Positions 31,521 to 43,145 of a stretch of DNA of 64,000 bases are shown piece by piece. The stretch's first letter is position 1. The number at the start of each line of letters is the position of its first letter. This DNA comes from Armigeres subalbatus. Its lineage: Eukaryota; Arthropoda; Insecta; Diptera; Culicidae. The notes beneath the pieces were generated by a model. The model ran no database searches. It had not been told where the DNA came from and saw nothing but the letters and a program-made list of their open reading frames with translations. The stretch spans positions 403,027,612 through 403,091,611 of the forward strand of contig NC_085141.1 in the NCBI RefSeq assembly GCF_024139115.2, written 5' to 3'. The position numbers and the translations under genes are program-made.

Positions 31521-32208
31521 TAGGGTGGCTCAAAAAACACTTTTTCAAATTTTTCGATGGTCCGCTCTCTTATTCGGTTCTATTTGATGCCCTGGAGCTC
31601 TGCACAAAATTTCAGCCAAATCGGTCAACGTTTGGGCGGTGCTAAACTCGTTGAAAGTTTATATGGAAAAATGTATGCAGAAACATCCAAAAACAGTGAT
31701 TTGCAGTTGGACGACACAATTTACGATCAAGAAGCATGATACTCATTAAGTTCTTGTAGAATTGAATACAGAATGTTATGCTGGAAACCGCGCGAAGATT
31801 AGAGTTTATTAGACAAAGATATTAGTATTTCACTGGAGTGTTGTGGGGGTGAATTTATTTCTTTTCAAAGGTAAAAGAAACGAAATTTGCTCAAACCCCA
31901 CTTCAGAGAAATGCTAGTAACTTAGCCGGGCAAACTTTAATCTTCTCGCGGTTTTCTGCATAACATTCTGTATTAAATTCTTCAAGATCTGAAAGAGTAT
32001 CATAGTTATTTATCGTAAGTTGTGCCGTCCAACTGCAATTCACTGTTTTTGGATGTTTCTGCATACATTTTTGCATATAAACTTCCAACGAGTTTAGCAC
32101 CGCTCAAACGTTGACCAATTTGGCTGAAATTTTGCCCAGAGCCGAATAAGAGGGCGGCCCATAAAAAAATTGAAAAAAGTTTTTCCCATACTAATTTGAG
32201 CCACCCTA
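31521..32208. mobile_element. 688-bp hAT-like foldback with 8-bp target duplication
   Basis: TAGGGTGGCTC at the left and GAGCCACCCTA at the right open inverted arms of about 300 bp (matching blocks include ATGTATGCAGAAACATCCAA, AAATTTCAGCCAAAT and GAATGTTATGC). The flanks carry an exact 8-bp duplication ACCTGCAT (31513-31520 and 32209-32216). Open frames across the arms (about 60 codons) are not conserved proteins. The 8-bp duplication points to hAT mobilisation in trans. Confidence 0.88.
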
Positions 32209-32572
32209 ACCTGCATACATGCCATGTGATACATAACTCTTCCTAAAACGATGCAAACCAAACATTTTACTATTTGCCCCTGCAACATCTTTGTGAAGGT
32301 TTTCCTATTTGCTGTAGTTTGAACCTATGTTATGATGAATTTATTATGAATTAAAGCTCACGGAAAAATGGTTGAAAATTACATCAGGCCCTATTTTTAC
32401 GGCCTAGTTTGATATTTTGCATAGTAAAAGTCACTCGTTCGGTCGCAAAACCAAAATATTAACTCAGGTACCTTATTTTATTTCGAGGAAAACTTGTGCA
32501 GGGTTAACATACGACTGAATAGTGTTTTAATCTAAATTTAGCCAACTGTTCATTTTACCACCTCTTCCCCTA

Positions 32573-32840
32573 CAAGTGCGAAAAAACAGATCCGGATAGG
32601 TAGTCCCCACCGAGAAGTGATGATAGAACGCTCATTTTGTGTTGGTGACCTTTTTTACGCACAGCTGTTTAAACCAAGATGAAATGCGTCATCACAGCCA
32701 GTGCCCTCTGTGTTTGAAGCTTTTTAAAGCAAATTTACAATGGGGTAGAGCCTCCCGAATCAGTTTTTTTTATTATGACAGCTTGCGAAAAAAGTATCTC
32801 ACGGTATGCCACATATCGTAGATGTACACAAAGATGATAA
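32573..32840. other. Intron sequence, no recognised feature
   Basis: Short interval between two mobile elements; nothing supported. Confidence 0.35.
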
Positions 32841-33002
32841 GGGAAGTTCCATAAAGTACGTCACGCAAAAATTGGCGATTTTCAACCCCCCCTCCCCCTT
32901 CGTCAAACTTTTTTTATTAAAACTCCAAAATTTTTGTATGAGTCGTCACGCTGCTCGGAACCCCCCTCCCCCTAGGAACGTAACGTTCTTTGTGGATGGC
33001 CC
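32841..33002. mobile_element. 162-bp MITE (GGGNNNTCCATAAAG ends)
   Basis: GGGAAGTTCCATAAAGTACG and the inverse end CGTTCTTTGTGGATGGCCC are imperfect inverted repeats. ATAA flanks both sides (32837-32840 and 33003-33006). The centre has CCCCCCTCCCCC on both halves. Non-coding. Confidence 0.65.
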
Positions 33003-33172
33003 ATAAGTGAAAAATTTTATCATTCTCTTCTGGATTCAATCCCTGATTCCATTCCAAAACTGTTGTACGGAACTACTATCCTAATAAGAAAAGCCACTTT
33101 ACCCAGTGGAAATTCGCAGAAAATCTTTTCGGTTTTTATTTTGTGGGTCCATTATACGCACCGTTTTTATGT

Positions 33173-33199
33173 GCACACACACACACACATACACACAGC
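33173..33199. repeat. (CA)n microsatellite
   Basis: GTGCACACACACACACACAC followed by ATACACACAC. Confidence 0.9.
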
Positions 33200-33446
33200 C
33201 AGATATTTGTTTAGCTCGACGAGCTGAGTCAATTGGTATATAACATCATGGTTCTCCGAGGCTTCTATAAAAAGTTTGATATTGTAGTGGAATGATAATC
33301 TTTTGGTGCAACTTTGTTGTAAGAGAAAGCCGAAAACAATCAGAAAGAAAAAAGAAGGGAAAATATAGATAAATTAAGACAGAAGGAAGACGGAAGAATA
33401 AAGAACGAAGAAGAAATGTGTGTGAATTGAAAAATGTAAAATAAAT

Positions 33447-33609
33447 CCTCATTCCTTCCTGCTTCCTTCTTTCTTCTTCCTTCTTCCTTATTATTTTTTT
33501 CCTTTTGACTTTCTTCTTCTTTTTATCCCTTAAAAAGAAGAAGAAAGTCAAAAGGAATGAATATTAAGAAAGAAGGAAGAAGGCAAAAGGAATCAGGAAG
33601 GAATGAGGA
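33447..33609. repeat. Purine/pyrimidine-strand hairpin, ~75-bp arms
   Basis: The left arm is almost all pyrimidine (CCTCATTCCTTCCTGCTTCC...TTTGACTTTCTTCTTC) and the right arm is its purine inverse (GAAGAAGAAAGTCAAAAGGA...CAGGAAGGAATGAGGA), with a 10-nt loop. Besides a hairpin it could form triplex DNA. Confidence 0.8.
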
Positions 33610-33639
33610 TTTTTTTCATAATTTTCAATTCTTACATCT

Positions 33640-34020
33640 TACGTATCACCTTTCACGTCTCACTTTTCAAATCTCACTTCTTACTTATCACTTCTCACTT
33701 CTCATTCTTCACTGGTTACTTCTCATTTTTCGCTTTTCACTTCTCACTTCTTTGTACTCACTTCTCGCTTTCCTCGTCTCACTTTTTACTTTTCACATCT
33801 CACTTGTCATTTCTATTTTCTCACTACTAACTTATCACTCCTCACGTTTTATTTGTCTCTTCTCACTTTACACTTTTCACTCCTCACGTCTTACTTCTCA
33901 CTTATTACTTATCATTTCACAAGCATCAATTCTCACATTTCTCTTTTCATTTTTCAGTTTGTACTTTTGATTATTTATTTTTCACTTTTCTCTATCCATT
34001 TCTCACTTCTTATTTCTTAT
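33640..34020. repeat. Degenerate TCTCACTT minisatellite
   Basis: Units CACTTCTCACTTCTTA of 13-16 bp, diverged, giving a T/C-rich strand. The hydrophobic frames across it (HFSLLTSHFS...) are translations of the repeat. Confidence 0.8.
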
Positions 34021-34188
34021 GAGATGTGAGAAATGTCTAATTCACTTTTTGGTATACACATGTAATTCAAATATTTATTATTTGTCCAAAAAACAAGATT
34101 AAGCCCAACCAAACAAGAAAATTTCCTATTATTTTTTATTTATTCAAAATAATTTGATTAAAAATTGTTTCGGAATATGACTTCCAAG

Positions 34189-34520
34189 TAGGGATTGAAC
34201 TTTCATTTCATTATCATTTAGTATTCAGCCAACAACTCATTCCAGAGGCGGAATTCCGAAAAGTGTTGTATGGCGGACTTCTAGCGCTGATTCTCCTCTA
34301 CAACTTTGTCTGAGGATACTTTACTCTATGTCTAATATTCACCGCGGGAAACGCTAGTATCTTTTAATATACTAAATGATAATAACACTTATTATCATTT
34401 AGTATATTGAGTGATAATAGCGTTTCACGCTGTGAATATTAGTCCGTAGTGAAATTCCGCCTGTGGAATGAGTTATTGGCTGAATACTAAATGATAATGA
34501 AATGATAAGTTCAATCCCTG
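34189..34520. mobile_element. 332-bp foldback MITE with 8-bp target duplication
   Basis: TAGGGATTGAACTTTCATTT at the left and its inverse ending AAGTTCAATCCCTG at the right lead into long arms (ATTATCATTTAGTATTCAGC, CATTCCAGAGGCGGAATT and inverse). CTTCCAAG is duplicated exactly at 34181-34188 and 34521-34528. 8-bp duplication and TAGGG-type ends suggest hAT mobilisation. No protein. Confidence 0.88.
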
Positions 34521-34569
34521 CTTCCAAGAGCAAAAGTCCACGTGGACATTTGTCATACCTACCCAAGGA

Positions 34570-34983
34570 TGTTATCGATCATTTAGAAATCTGCGTTCGA
34601 TCATTAAGTAGTTTGTCAGTAAATCATTCCAGAGGGTAAATTTAAAAATGTTCTGTATGGTGGACTGCTAGTGTGAAGGTTTTTCTACAACTCTGCCTGT
34701 CAGGTCGATCTTTGAATTTAACTTATAAAGGAGCTATAGCGCTAGTACTAGTAGTTCATACTAAATGATAACAAAATTTCAATCATTTAGTTTAAGTTAC
34801 TGCTACTGGAACTATAGCTCCATAATTAGTGAAATTCATGTATGGAACTGTTGGGTAGAGTTGTATATAAACCTTTGCACTAGAAGTCCACCATACAACA
34901 CTTATTGAAATTTAGCCTCTGGAATGAGTAATTGACAAACTACTAAATGGTCGAACGCAGATTATTAAATGATCGATAACAAC
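34570..34983. mobile_element. 414-bp foldback related to its neighbour
   Basis: GTTATCGATCATTTAGAAATCTGCG on the left and its inverse CGCAGATTATTAAATGATCG ATAAC on the right bound arms with ATTCCAGAGG, TATGGTGGACT and ACTAAATGATAA blocks. The same blocks occur in the element 50 bp upstream, so the two are related. No clean target duplication seen. Confidence 0.75.
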
Positions 34984-35262
34984 TTCATATAAATAAAAAA
35001 ATTGTATGGGAAAAATCTCATATGGGGGAGGGGGATGAAAAACCCAGAAAAATGCGTCGTTTGTAACCTACAGGTACGATCTATACTCTTAAAACCAAAC
35101 CAAGTCCGTTGGAATGAAAAACATGAAATATGAAATTCTCATCATTTGTTACAAATTTGGCTCATTTATACTATAAGTAAAAATAACAGTACGTTATTTA
35201 GGAGAGTTGTCCTTGCGAAACGATATTTTACGATTTTAAAACATTTTTTTGGATTGCTTTAC

Positions 35263-35314
35263 AAAAGGATGAAATGTAGCTCCGTTACGCTTCTCTATAT
35301 TTCATCCTTTTGAA
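35263..35314. repeat. Small palindrome (CAAAAGGATGAAAT stem)
   Basis: CAAAAGGATGAAAT and ATTTCATCCTTTTG enclose a 24-nt loop. It could fold as a stable hairpin; no promoter or terminator meaning is implied. Confidence 0.6.
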
Positions 35315-35319
35315 TCAAG

Positions 35320-36197
35320 TTCAAAATAGATTAAAGAACACTATATTAATTTATGTATGATAATAAATGTATGTGAAAGTCTCGTGTCAGTTATGATGTG
35401 GCTGGTGAACAGGTAGTACATAAGAGACTTCATGTTGGAAAGAAAACAACTGGCTGTTTTTTCAAATGCCGGTCGTCTGTAACAAAAATAATAAAAGGAC
35501 CTCCACCATATGACCCCGGAATATTAGTGATTGTCCCAATAAAATTCCTTTCTTGTTGATATTGAGGCCACTCAAGAAACATTCGAAACACTGAACAACT
35601 GTGCTCCAGAGATAAGTTACTTATAGAACAAAATGAAATCAAATCAGTTTCTCGTAAAACTCGTAAAACCTTTTCGGCCAAACAACATCTTCCGTCATAT
35701 TACCCGTTCGACAAACGACATTATCAGCTGTATGCCCCTCTGCGAAATTCCATGCTATTCTCGACAATCTCGAGTTAAAGCCTCTATTTATTAGATATGA
35801 TTCACATTAACGTCTTATGACTATAGGTCATACGGTAGACTCCTACCCTTTTTTAATCAAAGTTCCATCTTTTCATTTAAATATAAGAATAACGGAATGG
35901 TCGTAATATTACCTCAAATGTTATCAGCAATGTCCTAGTAATTGAACCTTAACTACAGTTACATCTACTGCCGCTAGTAGCTTAATTGTCCCGTGTCCCA
36001 TATTGATATGGATTTCGTGTCAATATTAGACAATGTCGTCAATCCCAAACTACGACATCAAGCACCGATTATATGGTCACGATACCGTGACAAACCAAAC
36101 AATAGCATTCTCATATAATTGCTTCAACTATCAACAACTCAATTTTCACTCTCGACCTACTAACCCCGGGCATGTCTATCTTCCTTTCCCATTACAG
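35320..36197. other. Intron sequence, one GGCCAAA remnant
   Basis: Only a short relic of the GGCCGAAA minisatellite at 35672-35740 (TTTTCGGCCAAACAAC) is recognisable. The rest is unique-looking intron before the exon at 36198. Confidence 0.45.
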
Positions 36198-36378
36198 CTG
36201 CGTGGCAGACAACGCCCTCGGTCGGACGAAAAAGTACATCGAAGTGTCGGGGCGGCCCGGTCCGGCGAACTTCCTCTCGCCCGCCTACAGCTCCCACCTC
36301 GATCGGTACAATCTGACGTACACGATCGAATCGATACCACCGTTGGACGAGATAAAACTCCTGTACCGGAAGCTAATG
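36198..36378 (+). CDS. Ig-superfamily adhesion protein, exon with end of Ig domain and start of FN3
   Basis: Acceptor CCATTACAG ends at 36197 and donor GTATGT starts at 36379. One base completes Ser, then CVADNALGRTKKYIEVSGRP, GPANFLSPAYSSHLDRYNLT and YTIESIPPLDEIKLLYRKLM. The first Cys is the second Ig-fold cysteine and LGRTKKYIEVSG is the G strand. The rest has the A-C strands of a fibronectin-III domain (YTIES...LDEIKLLYR). This Ig-FN3 order and the SGRPGPA linker are characteristic of klingon/lachesin-like insect neuronal surface proteins. NLT is a possible N-glycosylation site. GC content is far above that of the flanking intron. It ends in phase 0. Confidence 0.94.
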
Positions 36379-39319
36379 GTATGTTGATTGGCTGTCCCCA
36401 GCAGCAGCACGTTCTCGGGTAGCACCTAAATATTTACCAACCGCTGCCTAATGATCATAATAATAATAATAACCATCAAAATCATCAGCATCATCATAAT
36501 CAGACGCTATGTTCCGTCGATATCAACTACGCCAATCACCCTCGAGGGGGGCACCAGTTACGAGATTCGGTAGCTGGGGGTGATGTTTTATCCACGCCGA
36601 AGTACCAATACCAAAATAGTTGGTGGTGATGGAATCTGCGGAAAAATGCCAAGGATATGTGGAAGAAAGAAGGGGACGATATATTGTGATATATTAATTA
36701 CGATTAAGCCTTTAATCCCATTCAACCACCGAAATGAACCATATCTATCTTGAACGAGGGGTTGGCTCCGTTGTAGGTTGTGAAGAAAAGGCATGCCACC
36801 CCCGCAGAGGCGCCTGGAGTTAATGATCCATTTGATTTGATTCACGCGGTCGGAATGATTGATTCGAACAATTTTAGTGCTGAAGTGATTTCGTCACTCA
36901 TGTCTGGTGGCGTGATGGAGGTTGAATTCCATCGTTCGATTTAGAAGAGACAGAATATGGGCATAAACACGATGGAAACCGTGCTCTTAGTTCCGCAAAA
37001 GAAAAACCATCGAATTATCAGATCCATTAATCATTAATTATTAATGTCCATACTATGTAAAGTTAGGAATAAAAAGAAGCATATTTCTTGTTTACAACAC
37101 CGATTGTCACAATACTGTGATTATTTCAGATTCGGAATGGTCTCTCACAAAACTGCGACATGCTCTCATTGTTCAAACAACTTATAAAGTCTTCACGATT
37201 ATCATCAAGCATTCAAATTAAATCCCACTGAGTGAGTCCTTACTGGTGCCGACATTCAAAGCGGAATGCGCAACGCTAGTCCAAAAGACAACAATCTCAC
37301 CAAGCAATAAAAATAAGCAAAAGGATTCCATCCATTCCAACTGCTAATCTTATTACCTATTCGTCGTTGTTTCTGTGTCCTGAAAGCAATTCATCCGATG
37401 ATTACATTTCACCACCATCTCCCACCATTCATTTCATCGCTTGCCCCCATTTCGGAACCGCCATCATTCTGTTCCTGTAGTACTGGATGGTCGTCACCAG
37501 CGCCATCTTCCATTTCGCAGACGACTCGGTAGCTGGCTGTCCGTCTCTCTATTTGCCCAATTTATCATTTTATTAATCTTTAATTACTTTTCCATTGCCC
37601 TTTTCCACGGTGGGGTCGCCGCTTTTCCGTGGAGACTTGGCTTTCCGAGGAGATTTAGCTCCGAGTGCATCCTGAACTTGCTCACTCGCCTTCCCGCTTC
37701 GCTCACTAACCAAACAGGTCAGAAAGCCGGAAAACGTCAGAAGATCCCAGGTTTAAGATTTTCGCTGCGACAGCGATGACCATCCAAGGACTAAGCCAAG
37801 GAGCAACCGAAGCCAAGTGAGAACCTCAGCAGCGGCAGCCTCGCCGTAGCGCTGACGGTGGCGGATGTTATCACAGTTTCATTAGTCACAATGACTCTTT
37901 GGTATTATACACTTTCATCGCTTTCGGTATATCGTGGTGCGGTAGCCGGAGGCTAGAAAATCGTTGGTCAAAAGTTAACATTGGGATCGAGCATTTTGGG
38001 GTTTCTAGAACGTGAAGTTCTGGTGATTCCTGTGAATATTCGCATGCATTGAATAATTTAAACATCATAACAAAAGTCAGAATGAAATCCTTTATGATGT
38101 TACCTAAAACGCTGAAGTGGCGCGTAGATATTCTGGTGACTGGGTTCTTTGAAGCAAGAAAGGCGACATCACTGCTAGGTTGGTTAATAGATATTTATTC
38201 CTTTTTCGATATAGAGCCGACTTTAGCTCAAACGTGTACCACTCTGCGTCGCATCACTTGTTATAAGAAGATACTGGCAGTAGGGAAGGGTTGACAGTCC
38301 CACCACAGTGATTCGTTTTACGATGGTCTTTTTTTGCTGTTTGTTATCCCCCAGAATAACCATTAGAAGGTTCATACAGCTCGGATCGTCGTACACGCGA
38401 CGAGCGATGCGATGATGGTGATGCACAGTGGGTTCAACTTTCGGTACTTTTTGTTAAAATTGGTTATATCACGTAGCATGACCGCCCACCATTGAACTGG
38501 AGTGTTGTCTCAATGTACTTCCGCGAGTCGAATTTCCCGGCATGACAACGGTGACGGCAGCGGCTTTAGCTCACAATCATTCTTTTTCATCGCTTCCCCG
38601 CCCGGTCCGGTTCCGCAGAGTCACTTTAGCTTTGATTTAGTGACAGCGGCGTGTCTTGCTTCATTCATTGCCGTTTTATTTTGCACCCCACTGGCTTCCA
38701 ACTGGTGGGAGCACTCCGGCGATGCTTTCGATCCCGAGCAGAATGGGGCCAACTCGAGCTGGAGAATACTGATTGGAAGGGAATTGAAAATGGAGCTCAT
38801 GCCGGCAGACATGCAAACACCTCCACAAACACACACATACACAAATGGGAACCGAGAAGAGCTAATCTAATTCGAACGGTTTGTCACGCTCCGGGGATGA
38901 ATGGCTTTCCGGCAAAGGTAATAATTTGCACCTTCCCCAGGGGAGTTTATAATCTGAAAACTAACGGGATATGGGACGAGATGTATTTATTTGCTGCTAT
39001 GTGCTCGAAATTGATTTGAAGATATGAGCATCTCTTAGGACCAGTTCAATAGAACTTCCGATAGTTTGCACGTATTTGCCAGAATTATTGGTCTATTTAT
39101 CCGTCGCTCATTTGTTTATCAGAGGTGTTCAGTTTATTGCGGAAATTACGACAGCACTCACATACTCCCGATGACTTGATGAACTATGTATAATATACAA
39201 CGTCTGAACGATTTGGTTGGATTTATTTTATTAAATTTGATGGATTTATTTTTTTGTTAAATATCTTGGCTGTGCATATGAACAACACATGTTTCGAAAA
39301 TGGACAAATTGATACGAAA
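36379..39319. other. Intron sequence, no repeat recognised
   Basis: About 2.9 kb with several GC-richer patches (37440-37830, 38500-38900). Open frames of up to 120 codons occur, overlapping on both strands, without recognisable domains. I see no acceptor-donor pair in a suitable phase. Confidence 0.45.
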
Positions 39320-39420
39320 TTTGCGTGTCGTGGAGGGACTTGGACCCCTCAACCTCCTACTCTCTGGATAGGCGTGATATCCCATACACAACAAGACCAC
39401 TTAAAGGTCCCGTTTGCGGA
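39320..39420 (-). mobile_element. tRNA-like SINE head (candidate)
   Basis: Minus strand: AGTGGTCTTGTTGTGTATGG (A-box side) and GGTTGAGGGGTCCAAGTCCC (B-box-like) about 45 nt apart. The spacing resembles a tRNA-derived SINE head, but the B box is imperfect and no tail is visible. Confidence 0.35.
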
Positions 39421-40169
39421 AAAGCCATCCGAATCCGAGTATCAACCTGGTGGAGGTTCGCGGTTCGCTATTTTTTTTTTCAAATTGGATATCTTTCGGA
39501 TGCTTGATTTGCCCAATCACATGTGCTTTACTGTTTCATATTCATAGTCAAGTGAGCCCACATTGTTTTATATCGAGAACTTCACACGTTATGCTCCCAA
39601 CAACGGGCTAGGCGGATTTGTATAGACTGTGAATCAATCACACTCTGCAGTCATTTAACTTGAATTGAATCACATGACAGAGTATCATAAAAAAAACTCC
39701 GACGGAGTATTCGATCCTCTTACGCTAGTGAATGACATTATCGGATACCGAGGCCGCTTGGCATATAACCACACATCAATCTTTAAGCCTTATTCTTTAA
39801 AATGGAACACTGTCTTCAGCATCATCCCCCATCAGGGAAAAGTATCAAGCATGGGCAGTCAAGGCCCTACGACAACCTAGAACGTCATGAACACGGTGAA
39901 TATGCTCTAACACGTCCAAATTTTTAAATATAGCTAGATTAACACGTACGTCCCCAACCCCCATTTTACGACAAAACTCAAAATTCAAAACCACGCAGCT
40001 CAGCCAATTTCTAACGGATTTTCAAGCAATCTTCTGGAATCGATCACAAAATTCCTATAGTTTTAGGAACCGAGGTCAATTTTTGTGCAATAGCCATGGT
40101 TCCGGATATATTCCGGGGAGTACTGGGGTTACCTCCCTCCCGGAAAAAATGGTCACTGGCAGATCGGCT

Positions 40170-41030
40170 TCGAAATCCATCGTGCGACATGTCAAACTTC
40201 ATGATTTTGCAAAACAAGTACACTGGAGTACATTTCGGCGATTTTCGATCGAATTGGCCACCCTCCGGGTACTTCCAGGGCCTGGTTCCCTTGGGGAAGT
40301 GGCCAATTTTCATTCAATTCTGGAACCCATCTTGCGACATATCAAACTTCATGATTTTGCAAAACAAGTACACTGGAGTACATTTCGGCGATTTTCGATC
40401 GAATTGGCCACCCTCCGGGAACTTCCAGGGCCTGGTTCCCTTGGGGAGGTGGCCAATTTTCGTTCAATCTTGGAATCCAACTTGCGACATATCAAACTTC
40501 ATGATTTTGCAAAACAAGTACATTGGAGTACATTTCGGCGATTTTCGATCGAATTGACCACCCTCCGGGTACTTCCAGGGCCTGGTTCCCTTGGGGAAGT
40601 GGCCAATTTTCATTCAATCCTGGAACCCATCTTGCGACATATCAAACTTCATGATTTTGCAAAACAAGTACATTGGAGTACATTTCGGCGATTTTTGATT
40701 GAATTGGCCACCCTCCGGGAACTTCCAGGGCCTGGTTCCCTTGGGGAGGTGGCCAATTTTCGTTCAATCTTGAAACCCATCTTGCGACATGTCAAACTTC
40801 ATGATTTTGCAAAACAAGTACATTGGAGTACATTTCGGCGATTTTCGATCGAATTGGCCACCCTCCGGGTACTTCCAGGGCCTGGTTCCCTTGAGGAAGT
40901 GGCCAATTTTCGTTTACTCTTGAAATCCACCTTGCGGCATGTCAAACTTCATGATTTTGCAAAACAAGTACACAGGAGTCCATTTCGGTGATTTTCGATC
41001 GAATTGGCCACCTTCCGGGTACTTCCAGGT
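40170..41030 (+). repeat. 150-bp tandem repeats, left arm, six copies
   Basis: Exact 150-bp steps: CTTGCGACAT at 40331, 40481, 40631, 40781 and 40931 (GCGGCAT in the last), with a first copy near 40180. Each unit has TCATGATTTTGCAAAACAAG, GATCGAATTGGCCACCCTCC and GGCCTGGTTCCCTTGGGGA. The 302-codon frame across them is an artefact of the period (50 codons). Confidence 0.95.
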
Positions 41031-41150
41031 AGACCTGTGCGTGAAATTTGACCGGCGGTGGCACGATAGATCATTTTCAGCCGGCGGCGTCACGCCGTTG
41101 ATGATTGGCGGTGGCGTGGAACGATGTGAACCAGTTTCAAGCGCCAAAAT
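41030..41150. repeat. GC-rich inner inverted block, left copy
   Basis: TAGACCTGTGCGTGAAATTT, CGGCGGTGGCACGATAGATC and GGCGGCGTCACGCCG recur inverted at 43010-43145. It separates the 150-bp array from the 24-bp array. Confidence 0.85.
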
Positions 41151-41154
41151 TTAT

Positions 41155-42640
41155 TCAGAAGTTCCTCCCGGAATTCTTTCAGAAGTTCCTCCACGAGTTT
41201 TTTCAAAAGATCGGAAATTCCTTTGGACATTCCTCCAGATATTCCTCTATAAGTGCCTCTGGGAAATTCTTCCAGATGCTCCTCCCGGATATCGTCTGGA
41301 AGTACCTCCATGAATTCCTCCGGAAGTTCCTCCAGGCATTCCTCCGGAAGTTCCTCCAGGAATTCCTCCGGAAGTTCCTCCAGGAATTCCTCCGGAAGTT
41401 GCTCCAGGAATTCCTCCGGAAGTTCCTCCAGGAATTCCTCCGGAAGTTCCTCCAGGAATTCCTCCGGAAGTTCCTCCAGGAATTCCTCCGGAAGTTCCTC
41501 CAGGAATTCCTCCGGAAGTTCCTCCAGGAATTCCTCCGGAAGTTCCTCCAGGAATTCCTCCGGAAGTTCCTCCAGGAATTCCTCCGGAAGTTCCTCCAGG
41601 ATTTCCTCCGAAGTTCCTCCAGGAATTCCTCCGGAAGTTCCTCCAGGAATTCCTCCGGAAGTTCCTCCAGGAATTCCTCCGGAAGTTCCTCCAGGAATTC
41701 CTCCGGAAGTTCCTCCGGGAACTCCTCCGGAAGTTCCTCCAGGGATTCCTCCGGAAGTTCCTCCAGGAATTCCTCTGGAAGTTCCTCCAGGAATTCCTCC
41801 GGAAGTTCCTCCAGGAATTCCTCCGGAAGTTCCTCCAGGAATTCCTCCGAAAGTTCCTCCAGGAAATCCTCCGGAAGTTCCTCCAGGAATTCCTCCGGAA
41901 GTTCCTCCAGGAATTCCTCCGGAAGTTCCTCCAGGAATTCCTCCGGAAGTTCCTCCAGGAATTCCTCCGGAAGTTTCTCCAGGAATTCCTCCGGAAGTTC
42001 CTCCAGAAATTCCTCCGGAAGTTCCTCCAGGAATTCCTCCGGAAGTTCCTCCAGGAATTCCTCCGGAAGTTCCTCCAGGAATTCCTCCGGAAGTTCCTCC
42101 AGGAATTCCTCCGGAAGTTCCTCCAGGAATTCCTCCGGAAGTTCCTCCAGGAATTCCTCCGGAAGTTCCTCCAGGAATTCCTCCGGAAGTTCCTCCAGGA
42201 ATTCCTCCGGAAGTTCCTCCAGGAATTCCTCCGGAAGTTCCTCCAGGAATTCCTCCGGAAGTTCCTCCAGGAATTCCTCCGGAAGTTCCTCCAGGAATTC
42301 CTCCGGAAGTTCCTCCAGGAATTCCTCCGGAAGTTCCTCCAGGAATTCCTCCGGAAGTTCCTCCAGGAATTCCTCCGGAAGTTCCTCCAGGAATTCCTCC
42401 GGAAGTTCCTCCAGGAATTCCTCCGGAAGTTCCTCCAGGAATTCCTCCGGAAGTTCCTCCAGGAATTCCTCCGGAAGTTCCTCCAGGAATTCCTCCGGAA
42501 GTTCCTCCAGGAATTCCTCCGGAAGTTCCTCCAGGAATTCCTCCGGAAGTTCCTCCAGGAATTCCTCCGGAAGTTCCTCTAGGAATTCCTCCGGAAGTTC
42601 CTCTAGGAAATCCTCCAGAAATTCCTGGAAATCCAGGTGG
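41155..42640 (+). repeat. 24-bp tandem array (~54 regular units)
   Basis: Unit TTCCTCCAGGAATTCCTCCG-GAAG, regular from about 41305, nearly identical across more than 1.3 kb; each unit has GAATTC and TCCGGA. Two + frames stay open for about 525 codons (SSRNSSGS and PPGIPPEV), because 24 is a multiple of three and the unit has no stop. The homogeneity suggests recent expansion. Confidence 0.97.
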
Positions 42641-42654
42641 CCAATTCCAGTTTT

Positions 42655-42950
42655 TCGGAGGAATTCCTGGAGGAACTTCCGGAGAAATTCCTAGATTAAC
42701 TTCCGGAGAAATTCCTGGAGGAACTTCCGGAAGAGTTCATGGAGAAACTTCCGGAGGAATTCCTGGAGAAACTTCCGGAGGTATTCCCGGAGGAACATCT
42801 GGAGGAATTCCTAGAGGAACTTCCAGGTGAATTCCTGGAGGAGCTTCCGAAGGAAGTCCTGAAGGAACTTCCAGGCGAAATCCGGGAGGAGTTTCTGGAG
42901 GAACTTTCCAGAGGCACTTACGGAGGAATGTCCAAAGGAATTTCTTGACG
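42655..42950 (-). repeat. 24-bp tandem array, inverted and short
   Basis: GGAGGAATTCCTGGAGGAAC and TTCCGGAGAAATTCCTGG repeats are inverse to the main array. They are fewer (about 12) and more diverged, so the main array can pair with only part of itself through this arm. Confidence 0.9.
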
Positions 42951-43009
42951 ATCTTTTGAAAAAACTAGTGGAGGAGTTTCTGGAAGAATTCTTCGACGAA
43001 CTTCTGAAG

Positions 43010-43145
43010 AAATTTTGATGCTTGAAACTGGTTCACGCCGATCCACGCCACCGCTGATCACCAACGGCGTGACGCCGCCGCCGCTGCCTAAAAATGATCT
43101 ATCACGCCACTGCCGGTAAAATTTCAATCAGCGCACAGGTCTACC
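43010..43145. repeat. GC-rich inner inverted block, right copy
   Basis: Inverse of 41030-41150: GAAACTGGTTCACGCCGATC, AACGGCGTGACGCCGCCG and TGCGCACAGGTCTACCTG. Confidence 0.85.

Larger units (their letters stand above)
30865..32570. mobile_element. TA-flanked DNA element with nested insertions
   Basis: The ends GGGGAACAGGTGGTAAAACG (30865) and CATTTTACCACCTCTTCCCC (ending 32570) are inverted repeats and both are bounded by TA. No transposase is encoded. The 1.7-kb interior contains a palindrome (31074-31171) and a complete hAT-like foldback (31521-32208), both of which probably inserted later. The GGGTAAAATGAAC motif recurs inside at about 31211. Confidence 0.7.

Noticed and set aside
33557..33970. 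137-codon hydrophobic protein
   Set aside because: Translation of the TCTCACTT minisatellite and the pyrimidine hairpin.
38502..39019. Overlapping frames of 122 codons
   Set aside because: GC-richer intron patch gives long chance frames in several phases; no domain resemblance.
40083..40991. 302-codon protein with six 50-residue repeats
   Set aside because: Translation of exact 150-bp repeats of the same element; the inverted arm opens similar frames on the other strand.
41105..42830. Two ~525-codon frames (SSRNSSGS and PPGIPPEV), collagen- or elastin-like
   Set aside because: Both come from the 24-bp array. Two frames are open at once, no signal peptide or exon signals are present, and the arrays sit inside an inverted mobile element.
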